Shown: piece after piece, positions 6,644 to 6,734 of the stretch
Position numbering within the stretch: position 1 is the first letter of the stretch
How the letters are laid out: every line of letters starts with the position of its first letter
NCBI GenBank assembly: GCA_003164825.1
Contig: PLUH01000413.1
Span: forward strand, 1-6,734
Length of the DNA: 6,734 nucleotides
Direction of reading: 5' to 3'
From: Hyphomicrobiales bacterium
GTDB taxonomy: Bacteria > Pseudomonadota > Alphaproteobacteria > Rhizobiales > Beijerinckiaceae
Position numbers and translations under genes: made by a program
Notes under the pieces: generated by a model
The model's input: only the letters and a program-made list of their open reading frames with translations
Databases searched by the model: none
What the model was told of the DNA's origin: nothing

Positions 6644-6678
6644 TGTCGACAAGACCTGTCGATAAGACCTGTCGATAG
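6644..6678. repeat. 13-base tandem direct repeat, about 2.7 copies
   Basis: The unit reads TGTCGACAAGACC at 6644-6656 and TGTCGATAAGACC at 6657-6669 (one mismatch), followed by the partial copy TGTCGATAG at 6670-6678. The first copy contains the perfect palindrome TGTCGACA. It lies between the candidate promoter and the possible small minus-strand gene, in DNA less GC-rich than the rest of the window. It could be a protein-binding array or simple slippage; the sequence alone does not decide. Confidence 0.75.
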
Positions 6679-6681
6679 CGA

Positions 6682-6709
6682 ATTAAGTTATCCGGTTTTG
6701 GTAGCTCAA
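6682..6709 (-). promoter_or_regulatory. Candidate sigma70-type promoter for the possible small minus-strand gene
   Basis: On the minus strand TTGAGC (plus-strand 6704-6709) and CTTAAT (6682-6687) are separated by 16 bases, each a partial match to -35 and -10 hexamers. Transcription would begin near the right edge of the 13-base tandem repeat. The match is weak, and alphaproteobacterial promoters often deviate, so this is a tentative call. Confidence 0.2.
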
Positions 6710-6734
6710 CATATGTCCGCTTCTTCTGCTTTTG

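Noticed and set aside
6478..6678. Open frame continuing past the HAD stop codon for 66 codons
   Set aside because: There is no start codon in a sensible place and the sequence has no family features. The HAD protein already has its full length at the TAG.
6688..6696. TTATCC element resembling a DnaA box near the tandem repeats, hinting at an origin
   Set aside because: Only the first six bases match the nine-base consensus, it is a single copy, and no origin-associated genes are nearby.

Overview
This is a GC-rich window from the chromosome of an alphaproteobacterium, most likely Hyphomicrobiales (Rhizobiales). The grounds are the strong G/C preference at third codon positions, a mutY gene divergent from a DUF721 gene, an alphaproteobacterial-type dapF, and a HAD pyrimidine 5'-nucleotidase of the kind often found beside dapD in this order. 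The order-level assignment is inferred from gene family and arrangement, not from a marker gene. The content is mainly housekeeping and metabolic. I found no convincing new defence, mobile or biosynthetic system.

Layout. Positions 47-361 (+) encode a small protein of probable dimeric alpha/beta-barrel type. It converges on a run of minus-strand genes. Read in the direction of transcription, from about 4200 down to 385, these are a DUF721/DciA-like protein, diaminopimelate epimerase (dapF), a DUF1624 membrane protein of the heparan-alpha-glucosaminide N-acetyltransferase type with a cysteine-rich tail, and, after a 183-base gap, a periplasmic substrate-binding protein of the branched-chain amino acid ABC transporter class. 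The first three are packed like an operon: a 4-base gap, then a 4-base GTGA overlap. The binding protein has its own strong ribosome binding site and may be separately transcribed.

Diverging from DUF721 with only about 12 bases between starts is mutY (4213-5289, +), a complete A/G-specific adenine glycosylase with all catalytic and iron-sulfur residues. After it comes 432 bases without an intact gene. This stretch holds what looks like a decayed, frameshifted C-terminus of a serine recombinase (resolvase). A HAD-family pyrimidine 5'-nucleotidase follows (5722-6477, +).

The right end (6478-6734) holds a possible small minus-strand gene whose reading frame seems to be shifted, preceded by a 13-base tandem repeat and a candidate promoter. 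This end is less GC-rich than the rest.

Functionally, dapF serves lysine and peptidoglycan precursor synthesis, mutY serves 8-oxoguanine repair, and DUF721 is possibly linked to replication. The other genes serve nutrient uptake, nucleotide turnover or unknown roles. Nothing in the sequence ties them into one pathway.
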